A stretch of 64,000 nt of DNA, taken from contig JASXSV010000006.1 in NCBI GenBank assembly GCA_030674915.1, positions 62,001-126,000 on the forward strand, given 5' to 3'. Both the position numbers and the translations under genes were made by a program. Under the pieces are notes generated by a model that saw nothing but the letters and a program-made list of their open reading frames with translations, was not told the DNA's origin and searched no databases. Below, piece after piece: positions 1 to 9,294 of the stretch. Every line of letters begins with the position of its first letter. Within the stretch, counting starts at the first letter, position 1. The stretch is from Candidatus Endonucleibacter bathymodioli. Its GTDB lineage: Bacteria; Pseudomonadota; Gammaproteobacteria; Pseudomonadales; Endozoicomonadaceae.

Positions 1-6
1 TTTCAT
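1..6 (-). CDS. mlaD: Start of the next mla gene, probably mlaD (partial)
   Basis: An ATG followed by a Lys codon lies two bases beyond the mlaE stop on the minus strand, and the rest is outside the window. In gammaproteobacteria mlaD, the periplasmic MCE-domain lipid-binding subunit, normally follows mlaE. The identity rests on gene order only, because just two codons are visible. Confidence 0.4.
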
Positions 7-8
7 AT

Positions 9-809
9 TTATAGTGCTCCAAACATGACTGCGGTAAGAATGAAGTCAAGTCCAAGAATAGCTAGTGCCGAATAGACGACCGTCCTAGTTGTTGCCATAC
101 TAACCCCCTCCGATGTAGGATCGGCATCGTATCCTTGAAATACTGCGATCCAAGTAACAACAAATCCAAATACCAAACTCTTGATTAGCCCATTTCCAAT
201 ATCATTAACTAGATCGACAGAGCTCTGAATAGCGGACCAGAATGAGCCATAATGCACACCCAGCCAATCTATTCCAACCATAGCACCACCCAGTATTCCA
301 ACAACATTGAAAATAGCAGTGAGGATAGGCATAGATATAACACCTGCCCAGAACCTCGGAGCAATAATTTGCTTAAAGGGGTCAACCCCAATCATTTCCA
401 AACTTGATAACTGCTCGGTAGCTTTCATCAAACCTATCTCTGCTGTTAAAGAAGAACCAGCCCTTCCGGCAAACAGCAGCGCTGTAACAACAGGCCCCAT
501 CTCTCTAACCAGACTAAGAGCCACCATCTGCCCGACGGAATCCTCTGCTCCATAACGAACTAAAATATTATAGCCTTGCAACCCCAACACCATGCCAATA
601 AAAAGACCGGAGATAGAAACAATAATTAGTGATAAAAACCCCAAACTATACAGTTGTTTTACCAATAGCGACAAACGATTATCAAGTGACGATGGTGTAA
701 AAACAACATGCGCAAGGAAAAGACCCGAGCGTCCTACAGCCTTTATATATTCGAAGCCAGAGTTCCCTAATTGAGCTAACGATTTTAGGATGTCAAAATT
801 CATCCGCAC
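9..809 (-). CDS. mlaE: MlaE, inner-membrane permease of the phospholipid ABC transporter
   Basis: MlaE is the membrane subunit of the MlaFEDB complex, which moves phospholipids between the inner membrane and the periplasmic carrier MlaC and so keeps the outer membrane asymmetric. The 266-residue product has the usual length and hydrophobicity, with about five or six membrane segments. It shows the family block [13 protein letters not shown] followed by [17 protein letters not shown] in the middle of the protein. The start overlaps the end of mlaF; a second Met two codons in (803) is an equally good start. It is in an operon with mlaF upstream and, apparently, mlaD downstream. Nothing looks degraded. 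Confidence 0.95.
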   Translation of the reverse strand: MRMNFDILKSLAQLGNSGFEYIKAVGRSGLFLAHVVFTPSSLDNRLSLLVKQLYSLGFLSLIIVSISGLFIGMVLGLQGYNILVRYGAEDSVGQMVALSLVREMGPVVTALLFAGRAGSSLTAEIGLMKATEQLSSLEMIGVDPFKQIIAPRFWAGVISMPILTAIFNVVGILGGAMVGIDWLGVHYGSFWSAIQSSVDLVNDIGNGLIKSLVFGFVVTWIAVFQGYDADPTSEGVSMATTRTVVYSALAILGLDFILTAVMFGAL

Positions 810-1611
810 CTCTCAGTAAATCGTCACGGAAGTCAGTTGCTGGATAATGGAATGGAACCGGTCCATCAGGCAGCCCCATCATAAACTGTTTAACTCGGAT
901 ATCCTCAGATTTTTGCATTTCCGCTGGATGACCTTGACCGATCACTTCACCATCGGAGATAAGATATATATAGTCGGAAATACTTGCAGTTTCATGCAAG
1001 TTATGCGAGACCACAACACTGGTGACCCCCAATACTTTATTTAATCGTCGAATTAGCTGAACAAGCACTCCCAATGCAATAGGGTCTTGGCCTACGAATG
1101 GTTCATCGTACAGTACCATATCTGGATCCAATGCAATAGCGCGAGCTAGTGCCACCCTGCGATTCATACCACCTGATAACTCACTAGGCATCAGCCTAGA
1201 AGCCCCACGCAAACCGACCGCCTGCAATTTGATTAGAACAACATCCCTAATCATTGACTCAGGTAACCTAGTATGAGCTCTCAATGGAAACGCAATATTT
1301 TCAAAAACACTCAAATCAGTGAAAAGGGCGCCACTCTGAAATAGCATTCCCATTTTTCGTCGTAGTTTGAATAGCTGATCTCTTGACAATGAAGCAAGGT
1401 CACAGCCATCAACAATAACTCTACCTGCATCCGGTTTTAACTGTTTTCCGATCAACTTCAGTAATGTGGTTTTTCCTGTCCCTGAGGGTCCCATAATACT
1501 AACAATCTTACCCCGTGGGATATCCAAGTCTATGTCTTTGAATATAGTGCGTTCCCCACGATAAAACGTTAGCCCGCGAATTTCTATAAAATTATCGTTA
1601 ACTTCGGTCAT
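793..1611 (-). CDS. mlaF: MlaF, ATPase of the phospholipid ABC transporter
   Basis: Cytoplasmic ATPase that drives the Mla phospholipid transporter. The 272-residue protein has Walker A GPSGTGKT at residues 41-48, the Q-loop Gln at 92, the signature ELSGGM near 144-149 and Walker B ending in YDEP near 168-171. The C-terminal segment [10 protein letters not shown] is typical of MlaF rather than of a generic ABC ATPase. It is the first visible gene of a minus-strand operon and overlaps mlaE by 17 bases. Length, motifs and gene order all agree with the Escherichia coli protein, so I consider it functional. Confidence 0.96.
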   Translation of the reverse strand: MTEVNDNFIEIRGLTFYRGERTIFKDIDLDIPRGKIVSIMGPSGTGKTTLLKLIGKQLKPDAGRVIVDGCDLASLSRDQLFKLRRKMGMLFQSGALFTDLSVFENIAFPLRAHTRLPESMIRDVVLIKLQAVGLRGASRLMPSELSGGMNRRVALARAIALDPDMVLYDEPFVGQDPIALGVLVQLIRRLNKVLGVTSVVVSHNLHETASISDYIYLISDGEVIGQGHPAEMQKSEDIRVKQFMMGLPDGPVPFHYPATDFRDDLLRGADEF

Positions 1612-1756
1612 TTAGCACTGGCACCTTCATAGCTATCAACAAGTTGACATCCTCCCTACCCTAGCTAATTCGCAAAGGTATTTCCATTACTAATTTAATA
1701 TAAAATGCCTGAAAGGCAGGATCATGATTCATCAAACTGCTAATACTGCCTCTCCA

Positions 1757-1918
1757 TGGGCTAGCAAACAGTACCACAAAACGTTTAAATAAGAAGCAAT
1801 GACCTTGACTCGAGATCAAAACTACTCAGTAGCTAAGGCAGCTGAATCACTGGATTTTGCTCATAATTTACTCTATTGCTGTAAGAATAAGCAGGAGTTG
1901 TTGTCAAGTAGACACTGG
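1757..1918 (+). pseudogene. Remnant of IS3-family OrfA
   Basis: One frame from about 1769 reads like the helix-turn-helix start of an IS3-family OrfA: KTFK, then an in-frame stop, then TRDQNYSVAKAAESL and NLLY. A closely related piece occurs at 19529-19670, where the corresponding words are RDQSHSVAETAK and NLLYTWKDQQE. There is no OrfB here. The remnant ends about 40 bases before the left end of the IS30 element, so it may have been cut by that insertion or by earlier decay. Confidence 0.65.
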
Positions 1919-1954
1919 ATAACGTATTGAGTTTCAGATCCTACGCAAAGAAAA

Positions 1955-3055
1955 CGCGGATTCAAATCCGAAGTGCGTCACTTAATCAGGTAGAAGAAGG
2001 GCCAGCTGAAGGTAAGCTCCTACCCTTTTTCTCCGGCAAGAGATTAAGTGATGATGAGAACTTACCAACAACTGACCTACAAACAACAATGCCAGATTTC
2101 GGCCCTGAAGAAAAGCGGTTGCAGCCAAAGAATGATCGCTGAGACCATCGGAACGACTCAGCCCACCGTGAGCAGGGAATTGGCAAGAAATACAGGCGGA
2201 CGCGGATATCGCCATAAACAGGCACAAGAAAGGACGGAGCAGCGGCGCGCAGAGGCTTCACAGCTAACTAAAATGACGCCAGACATGATTACAGTAATTG
2301 AGTCAAAGCTGCGCGTAGAGTGGAGCCCAGAGCATATATCGGGCTGGCTACTACTAAATGACCCGAAGCTGCTAATAAGCCATGAAAGTATCTATTTACA
2401 TGTCTGGAAGGACAAGCATGCTGGTGGCGATTTATACGCGCATCTTAGGCAGCAGGGCAAGAAATATAACAAGCGTCGTAACGGAAAATCAACACGCGGC
2501 CAGATAAGAAACCGTGTCAGCATTGACGATCGACCCACAATCGTTGACGACACGTCTCGCATCGGAGACTGGGAGATCGACACAGTGATCGGTAAGGGCC
2601 ACAGTGGTGCCCTGGTGACAATAGTCGAGCGGGTGACGAAGCTCACAGTATCTACCCGGGTTAATAGCAAGAGCGCTGCGGAGGTAACTCAAACCACAAT
2701 AGCCCTGCTCAAACCATTCGAAGACGTTGTTTACACCATTACGGCTGACAACGGAAAAGAGTTTGCGTACCATGAGCAGATCAGCAAAGCATTATCGGCC
2801 GAGGTTTACTTTGCCCACCCCTACAGCTCTTGGGAGCGGGGTCTAAATGAGAACACCAATGGCTTACTGCGACAATACTTCCCAAAGAACACAGACTTCA
2901 AGAAAGTTGAGCAGATAGAGGTGAGACGGGCACTGGCACGGCTTAACTCTCGACCAAGAAAAGATCTGGACTTCAAAACTCCAGCCCAATTAATGGACGA
3001 TCATAGGGCTGCGCTAGCGGCCTAACCTGTGATGCACTTGGAATTTGAAACCGCG
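1955..3055 (+). mobile_element. Complete IS30-family insertion sequence
   Basis: A transposase gene is bracketed by imperfect inverted repeats of about 27 bp, at 1955-1981 on the left and 3029-3055 on the right. Both read inward from CGCGG and end in GTGCGTCAC or GTGCATCAC, with about five mismatches. The length of 1.1 kb fits the IS30 family. I do not see a clear target duplication. The same ends bound the decayed copy at 52035-52894, which confirms the boundaries. This is the only element in the window that looks intact. Confidence 0.85.
2048..3025 (+). CDS. IS30-family transposase
   Basis: Cuts and joins the ends of the IS30 element that carries it. The 325-residue protein begins with a helix-turn-helix region (about residues 1-50, including YKQQCQISALKKSG) typical of IS30. 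It has a complete DD(33)E catalytic triad: Asp178 in DWEIDTVIG, Asp234 in TADNGKEF and Glu268 in GLNENTNGLLRQYFP. The frame is open throughout and lies between good terminal repeats, so the element could still be active. Other IS30-like pieces in the window (10985, 13749, 23940 and 52035) are decayed. Confidence 0.93.
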   Translation: MMMRTYQQLTYKQQCQISALKKSGCSQRMIAETIGTTQPTVSRELARNTGGRGYRHKQAQERTEQRRAEASQLTKMTPDMITVIESKLRVEWSPEHISGWLLLNDPKLLISHESIYLHVWKDKHAGGDLYAHLRQQGKKYNKRRNGKSTRGQIRNRVSIDDRPTIVDDTSRIGDWEIDTVIGKGHSGALVTIVERVTKLTVSTRVNSKSAAEVTQTTIALLKPFEDVVYTITADNGKEFAYHEQISKALSAEVYFAHPYSSWERGLNENTNGLLRQYFPKNTDFKKVEQIEVRRALARLNSRPRKDLDFKTPAQLMDDHRAALAA

Positions 3056-3355
3056 ATGAATTTAGCCTAAACTATAAGGAATATATGCAACTTTTTTACG
3101 AATATACAAATTAATAATTTAATTCTAAGAGATAGTAAGCATAATTAAAATAAATTGTAGGTCATACAATATGGCTCATAACAAAGCATTGTCTCCGGTA
3201 ACAGTACTGAGCCAACTTATTTGGAAATTGATGATAAATATGATGTATTTTTGACGATGCCTTTTAATTTACAATCATGTTTCATTAATGTCTGATGCAA
3301 ATATTTTTATATTAAAATTAAGTGACTAGCCATCAATGGCTCATAGGGAGAATAT
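3056..3355. other. AT-rich spacer before the macro-domain gene
   Basis: About 300 bases of very AT-rich sequence with no supported gene. A purine-rich ribosome-binding site, AGGGAG at about 3345-3350, lies six bases before the ATG of the next gene. Any promoter is probably here, but I cannot single out a convincing -35/-10 pair. Confidence 0.5.
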
Positions 3356-6300
3356 ATGGGTGCGCATTTTGGGGGGGTAAGTGGCCCAAAACCTCTGCCT
3401 CAGACAGGGATGCATATTAACGAGACGCAAGAAGGTAGTTCCTCTGAAACAGATAAACTTTCTGTTCGAAGCGCTCAACCCAAAATTAATATACCTGCTG
3501 CATCTAATGCCTACCAGCTACAAAGGCCTATATTAGGTTATATTGTGCAGCCTGTTTCTTTGTTTTGGCAGATGAAACCATTGCCAGGTATGGGGGGATG
3601 CTGGCAACAGATGGCTCAGCACAGCTCTGATTATATGTTCGTTCATGGGCTTCAAAATAATGGCATTGGAAGTGGATATCAGCTGGTTCATCAGCCAACT
3701 AGCCAGTCTGCGCAGAGTTTCCCCAGTTCTCTTTGGCAACAGCAATTTAGCCAGATCCTTTCCTCTCGGGAAGAGATATTGTATGGGTTATTAGCTAGCA
3801 TTGAGCAACAAAAGCAAGCGTTGATTGGTATTCTACAACATGCCAGCCTCGAGCCCACTCCAGCAATCCTGCAGCAAATAATGCCTCCAGCATTCTGGCC
3901 TAAAGCGTGTTCTATAAATTCTCTAATGAAAATAGCCATGCCTTTGCCTCCTAGCTACCAAGGAGGTATACATCAATTTCCTGTACCAATAGATTGGGCG
4001 CAGCCGGCAAAAGCTGGAGTATATGGTTTAGGAGCGAATCAAAATATGAGCATGGGTAACGAAGGTTTTTATGCCATTCCTAAACCTTATCAGCCGAATA
4101 TGTGTGTTCTTAATCCATTGTATGATGCATTTTCAATGCAAATGGGGGGAGAGGACGCATTCAAAAGTGGCGCGTTTAGTAATAAAGATTTTTTTTACCA
4201 GCAGGCCCAACAGTCTTCTATTGGTGTTCCTGGTGTTCCTAGCGTGACTGCTCAGATGGGCAATCCTCCTCTATCGTTACAGGGCAACCAAGGAGTAAAA
4301 GCACAATTACAAATAGACAGTCAAGATCTTCTTGCTTTAAAAGATCGATCAAAATCTATCCAAGCTGAAATGCAAGTTCTGCGTGAAAATGTATCAGCTT
4401 TAAATAATGATATTATCATGATAGAGACAAAAGAATCTGTGAGCACTGGTGGTAAGGACTGTACGATTTTACATGATTCACTTAAAGGTATGATGCATTA
4501 TATTCACGCGATTCAGTCGTTAAGCCTTGAAAATGAGTCCAGAATTAAACAGTGCTATAGTAGGTGTTTATCAGGCTGTGAAAAATTAAAGTCTTTGGGT
4601 ATGGAGATAGAACCGCATATATTGGAGGCAATGTTGGTGCAGCCCGATATGTTGGCTGCAGAATCACAGACTCTACACGGAGCCCAAGCGCTATACGAAG
4701 AAGCGGATCAATTGAAATCTCGTGCGCACGATCTGATAAAAGGTGCTAGCCATAAAATTCAAAAACTTGAAACTCTAGAGGATCCAGAAACTCTAGAAAC
4801 TCTAGAAGCTCCAGGAACTCCAAAAGCTCTAGAAACCCCAAAAACCACAAAAACTTTAGAAACTCCAAAACCTCTAGAGCCTCTAGAGCCTCTAGAGCCT
4901 CTAAAACCTCTAAAACCTCCAGAAACTCTAGGAGCGACAGAAACTCTAGAAACTAAAGTGTTAGATCAAAAATATATTGACAAATCTTATTTTTTTGCTT
5001 CTGGAAATCCAGAAAAAGATATAGATCTGACTGAAAAGCTTCCTGTTACAGATGAAGAACAAATAGATTATTCAAAAGAAGAGCCTGGATACATGCAAGC
5101 TGATTTAAACAAACAAGGTGATAATGAGACATTTGAAAGTATTACACCAATAATGAAAGATCTTAATCCTCAAAAGAATGAACTTTTAAAATCATCTACA
5201 GACAAGAATTTCAATAATGACATTCATCAAACAAATAATCATACTCCTCCGTTAGACAAAGTTATAGCGAAAACAACAGAACAGCATAAAGAAACTATTA
5301 AGACACAAGAAATAATTAATTCTGACAAAGAAGACATTAAAGCGCAGTTACCACCTCCTCCTTATACTGCCAAAGATATTAATGACGCTAATGCAAGTAA
5401 CGACAAAAATACAAAGAAAGAACTGACACAATTAATTAATATAAATATCATAGATTTCCAGAAACAAGTTGGAATATTTAATAAAGAAGAGACACACCAC
5501 CCCTCCTTAATACAAAGAATGGCCGAACGTCTGTCGAAGACAAAAGATCAGATAAAAGAATTGAACCAACTTCACCTGCCTATCTCCCAACAGGATAAGC
5601 CAGACAACTCGAAGGATAAGGTTCCGAACCAATTAATAAAGGATTGTACAGATTTAAATGAAAAGATATCATACCACACTGATTCAGCCTCCACAATACA
5701 AGATGGCATAAATAATATAAATAATATGATAAAGCAATATCAACAATCAGTTCCTGTAGACATGAGTATAGAGTCATTAAAGATATTGAAACGTGCTATT
5801 CCATGCCTATTAGGCTTGATTAATAAACATACTAAGTCATTAAACGATACAGATTTTTTTGCCTGTGCTGATAATCTACAACGAGATCTAGATAATATCA
5901 TTAGCAAAGGCCATTCTTTAGGTCACAAGAGTACACCTAATAATACTCCAGGCAACAACAATATATTTGATACAACTTCAAATAAAGCGCCTCCGATAAA
6001 TATACAGAAAAATAAGACCAACAGAAAAATAAGATTTAAGAAAAATACGTCTTCAATAGATCTCTCAAAGAAAAAAGAATATGAGACAGGGTATCAGATA
6101 GAGAACCCTACCACAGGTCCTTCTCGCCTAGCTGGCATTACAGTTAAGGTATTGGCACCATCAGGACGTTCCTCTCGTGGCGGTGGCTATTCTAAGCTTT
6201 ATTATGATAAAGGTGAGAATGGTAAACCTGTTGTGACTAGCAATGCTGGTCATAATGGACTATCGGTTGGGGGTGGTGGAAGCAACGGAGCTTTTCAAGA

Positions 6301-8143
6301 TGCATTAGGCGATCTTGCTCAGGCTTGCGGGAGAATACATGTACAATCAGCTCATAAGGTGAAATCATCATCATCTAATGTGTTCGTAATTACGAAACCT
6401 TGCGATGAGATATTGGCATCTACGCTTGTTTGCGGAGATTTGGATAACAACGGGTTGCAGATAGAAGGATCAAAGGAGTGTGGAACTGGAACAGTTATTA
6501 TTGACATATTTAAAGATAACTATCGCCCTAATGACAATAAGAATAATATGGGTATGGTTTACATTGTTCCCCCTAATGGAGTGGAACATAATTCTATAGA
6601 AAGCATGTTAAAGCAGGTAAAGAGCACAGCGAAGAACTATATTCGTGCAGTAAATGAACATAATAAATATCATGAGGAAAAAATAGCTATCCTGAGGGTT
6701 TGTCCTTTTAGTACTGGTATTTATTTGACCAATATCAGTGACAGAGATAAAGTTCTTAACTGCATTATTGACGGAATGGAGGAGCAATTACAGGAGTATA
6801 AAAAAGAAGGTACAGATATTGGTATTGAAGGTATTGAACTGTTTGCAACCTTTGCATCCGTTTGGAAAGATCGCAGTCTGATTAAAGATGAAAACCTTAT
6901 CGAACCACATGAGCATCCATCTGATGAAGGTAGCCGAGCGCCATCAGGCAAAGCTAAAGAGCATACTGACAATGAAAAAATTCCAGTAGAAAATGATAAA
7001 TCTCTTACGGCAGGAAACAATATCAAAACTGATTTACACCAAGAGTTTACTGGAGGAGATAAAGAAAAAATATTGCCTTTTAACGCTGACAAACATGTTA
7101 TCCTAGCAACAGAGGAAATTAAAAGTTTGAATAAAGTAGAACAAGAAAAGAAGATAGCCAAAGCCAAAGCCAAGACCGAAGCCGAAGCCGAAGCTAAAAT
7201 CGAACAAAATGAACAAAATGAACAAAATGAACAAAATGATACTGAAAACAGTATTAAGATAGAGCATTTGGAAATGCAAATTTTTAATAATAACACTAAA
7301 ATTTATCTTGCAGACATAAAAGAAGAGATTTCCATACTTAGAGGACAATTGAAAAACGATGATCACCATGACACTTTAAATTCTATTATGGAAACATATA
7401 ATGCGCTAGGAAACACAATAGATAAATACACAAATACACCACCCCAGAACATTAAAAATAGAATAACAGATTTAAAGAATGATGTTTTAAATCTTCGCAG
7501 TCTACATGCTGGACAACGCCTGAGAAATGGCAATGGAAACATTGCTGATCTTGGCGACAAGCATAGACCAGAGAAAGCGGCAGATGCATTCAATGAAATT
7601 TATGATAACGAATGGACAGACTTAATAGCTGAAATTGAAAATAAAATGAAAAACCCTGAGATCTATCTCTATAATTATGTGGAAGAGTGTTACAACTTCT
7701 GGTGTAATGTCAGGAGCAAAACTATTGCTTCACAGGAATTTAGTAATATGGAAGTGTATTCAGAAAAAGATGATAAGATTACTCATGGCATCAATGAAAA
7801 AGACAAATTGCGTAACATTTTCACAACTGAGATAAATGAAAAGCTAGTATTAAAAAATATGTTCATTGACACACAGTCAGAAATATTATCTCGATATGAA
7901 GATGATGAATATATAAAGAGTGCTGAAGCTTTTTCCCGAAAGTTGAATAACACAATTGCGTTGTTGGTGCTCCACGATCCACCATGTGAACTAATATTTC
8001 CAACTAAAGATAGCACGTTAAATAGTAATATGTATAGAAAATATACAAGGAATGGACAGAATTTTGACTATGCAGTGTGGCCAGCATTAAACCTAACAAA
8101 AGGTGGTGCGCTAATGCAAAAAGGTATAATTCAATACAAATAA
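3356..8143 (+). CDS. Very large low-complexity protein with a probable macro domain; candidate host-directed effector
   Basis: I do not recognise the full-length family. The 1595-residue protein has no signal peptide. A Pro/Gln-rich N-terminal part is followed by helical stretches, a Leu-Glu-Thr-Pro repeat (residues about 470-535) and a long charged linker. Residues about 925-1150 look like a macro domain. VTSNAGHNGLSVGGGGSNGA matches the macro pattern N-A-x(5)-L-x(2)-GGG-x(2)-GA. About 160 residues later, CPFSTGIY matches the second ADP-ribose-contacting loop, usually written AISTGIYG. Macro domains bind or hydrolyse ADP-ribose. The C-terminal third has coiled-coil-like segments and the simple repeats NEQ and KAKAE. 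Start supported by AGGGAG six bases upstream. The IS30 neighbour and host-like proteins nearby suggest an interaction role; this is inference. Confidence 0.75.
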   Translation: MGAHFGGVSGPKPLPQTGMHINETQEGSSSETDKLSVRSAQPKINIPAASNAYQLQRPILGYIVQPVSLFWQMKPLPGMGGCWQQMAQHSSDYMFVHGLQNNGIGSGYQLVHQPTSQSAQSFPSSLWQQQFSQILSSREEILYGLLASIEQQKQALIGILQHASLEPTPAILQQIMPPAFWPKACSINSLMKIAMPLPPSYQGGIHQFPVPIDWAQPAKAGVYGLGANQNMSMGNEGFYAIPKPYQPNMCVLNPLYDAFSMQMGGEDAFKSGAFSNKDFFYQQAQQSSIGVPGVPSVTAQMGNPPLSLQGNQGVKAQLQIDSQDLLALKDRSKSIQAEMQVLRENVSALNNDIIMIETKESVSTGGKDCTILHDSLKGMMHYIHAIQSLSLENESRIKQCYSRCLSGCEKLKSLGMEIEPHILEAMLVQPDMLAAESQTLHGAQALYEEADQLKSRAHDLIKGASHKIQKLETLEDPETLETLEAPGTPKALETPKTTKTLETPKPLEPLEPLEPLKPLKPPETLGATETLETKVLDQKYIDKSYFFASGNPEKDIDLTEKLPVTDEEQIDYSKEEPGYMQADLNKQGDNETFESITPIMKDLNPQKNELLKSSTDKNFNNDIHQTNNHTPPLDKVIAKTTEQHKETIKTQEIINSDKEDIKAQLPPPPYTAKDINDANASNDKNTKKELTQLININIIDFQKQVGIFNKEETHHPSLIQRMAERLSKTKDQIKELNQLHLPISQQDKPDNSKDKVPNQLIKDCTDLNEKISYHTDSASTIQDGINNINNMIKQYQQSVPVDMSIESLKILKRAIPCLLGLINKHTKSLNDTDFFACADNLQRDLDNIISKGHSLGHKSTPNNTPGNNNIFDTTSNKAPPINIQKNKTNRKIRFKKNTSSIDLSKKKEYETGYQIENPTTGPSRLAGITVKVLAPSGRSSRGGGYSKLYYDKGENGKPVVTSNAGHNGLSVGGGGSNGAFQDALGDLAQACGRIHVQSAHKVKSSSSNVFVITKPCDEILASTLVCGDLDNNGLQIEGSKECGTGTVIIDIFKDNYRPNDNKNNMGMVYIVPPNGVEHNSIESMLKQVKSTAKNYIRAVNEHNKYHEEKIAILRVCPFSTGIYLTNISDRDKVLNCIIDGMEEQLQEYKKEGTDIGIEGIELFATFASVWKDRSLIKDENLIEPHEHPSDEGSRAPSGKAKEHTDNEKIPVENDKSLTAGNNIKTDLHQEFTGGDKEKILPFNADKHVILATEEIKSLNKVEQEKKIAKAKAKTEAEAEAKIEQNEQNEQNEQNDTENSIKIEHLEMQIFNNNTKIYLADIKEEISILRGQLKNDDHHDTLNSIMETYNALGNTIDKYTNTPPQNIKNRITDLKNDVLNLRSLHAGQRLRNGNGNIADLGDKHRPEKAADAFNEIYDNEWTDLIAEIENKMKNPEIYLYNYVEECYNFWCNVRSKTIASQEFSNMEVYSEKDDKITHGINEKDKLRNIFTTEINEKLVLKNMFIDTQSEILSRYEDDEYIKSAEAFSRKLNNTIALLVLHDPPCELIFPTKDSTLNSNMYRKYTRNGQNFDYAVWPALNLTKGGALMQKGIIQYK
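4767..4965 (+). repeat. In-frame simple repeat, units like CTAGAAACTC
   Basis: Roughly 9-bp units (CTAGAAACT, CTAGAGCCT, CTAAAACCT) are repeated with variation for about 200 bases inside the macro-domain gene. They encode triplets such as ETL, EPL and KPL. The register stays in frame, so changes in unit number lengthen or shorten the protein without breaking it. Confidence 0.85.
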
Positions 8144-8419
8144 TTTTAGCTTTTCAAATGACATTCCCTGTGCATCCATATAAATCTTAGCTCTCAGCTT
8201 GAGATGAAAATGATTGATTCCAGCTTTGAATGCAGGGTTCCCAACCTGAGCGCGTAGTAAAGCTACAGAAAGATATGACTTCTTGAGTTATGACCACATA
8301 TAACAATGGCCACTGAGGATGCTGAATTTTCAACTATTTTTCTGCACTCTCCGTTGATACCAAAAAAAACATCACGTCACAGCAAATATAGACTTGTATT
8401 CACCCCATAATAAAGCTAG

Positions 8420-9290
8420 TAATGCCTGAAAGTGCGACCGTATTAAGGCAGTATTGCAGGTATCTGAAGGTAGCCTGCATCATCTATTGCCCAGACTTAG
8501 AGAAACAGTGGTTCCAGCATAAACTGCCATCTGAATCACTACCTGAAAAAGGAAACACTAAGCCCTGAAAATAGTGACCGCAAAAGTAACCTGAATGACT
8601 AGTAAACGCTGCAATTGATCGAGCATATATCTGATCGTACCCAGCCTGAACAAATGGCTTCATCAACCAGGCTTCATCTATAAAAAACTGAAGAGAGCAC
8701 CTCTCAAGTTTGATTCTGAAAAAAGGCTAAGTTCGTAGAACACTATAAAACCTTGATGCCCTCATTATAAAGGACGACGTCGTGTCTTTGCATGGATACA
8801 GCTCATTCCGCATAGGAGATAAAAATCACATAAGGAAGATATTCAAACAGGAGTTAGTAAAATCACCAATACGACGGAAAGTTTCCCTCGGACAAACCAT
8901 CGTCGACGTTAATTGAACAGGGGAATTTATCAGAATCTGTTGATTATTTCAAGACTGCAAATGGAGTAGTTATTATCGAATTATCCCAAAAACTCAGGGT
9001 GCTTATGCATCAATGAAGTCATTCATATACTTCCTAATAGCACTAGCCACCATCGCTTAAAGAAGCTGGTAAATGCCACCGAAAAGTGAACATAAAACCA
9101 GACTATCTTCTGCCTTGCAGGCTAAATCTGAACCCAATTGAGCTACTATGGAAGGTAGGTATGACAAGAATAATAAACCCTTCGCAACCTCGAAGGGTTT
9201 TAGAAAAAAATAAATACTTTACTCTACGAAACTTTACCAGAAATTGATATTTCGTTGCTCCGTAGAATTAACAACAGTTTTGAGATATTG
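8420..9290 (+). pseudogene. Decayed IS630-family transposase region
   Basis: Translated pieces in shifting frames recall IS630 transposases. Near 8790 a fragment reads GRRRVFAWIQ. At about 9095-9160 the typical C-terminal words appear: LLPCRLNLNPIELLWKV, where Asn-Pro-Ile-Glu-x-x-Trp carries the catalytic Glu. A second copy of this C-terminal part lies at 59035-59215. Stops and frameshifts are frequent and I found no clear ends, so this is a fossil. No other gene is supported between 8144 and 9294. Confidence 0.6.
9175..9200. repeat. Perfect 10-bp stem hairpin inserted in the IS630 remnant
   Basis: AAACCCTTCG and CGAAGGGTTT form a perfect 10-bp stem around the six-base loop CAACCT. The other IS630 remnant at 59080-59180 lacks this stretch, so the hairpin and the A-rich bases after it are an insertion of about 35 bp. 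It could act as a weak terminator, but the following T-run on the plus strand is only four bases. Confidence 0.55.
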
Positions 9291-9294
9291 AAAC

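Noticed and set aside
6721..7296. A 191-residue minus-strand open frame inside the macro-domain gene
   Set aside because: Its Ser/Phe/Cys-rich composition is the shadow of Glu/Lys-rich codons in the large plus-strand gene.
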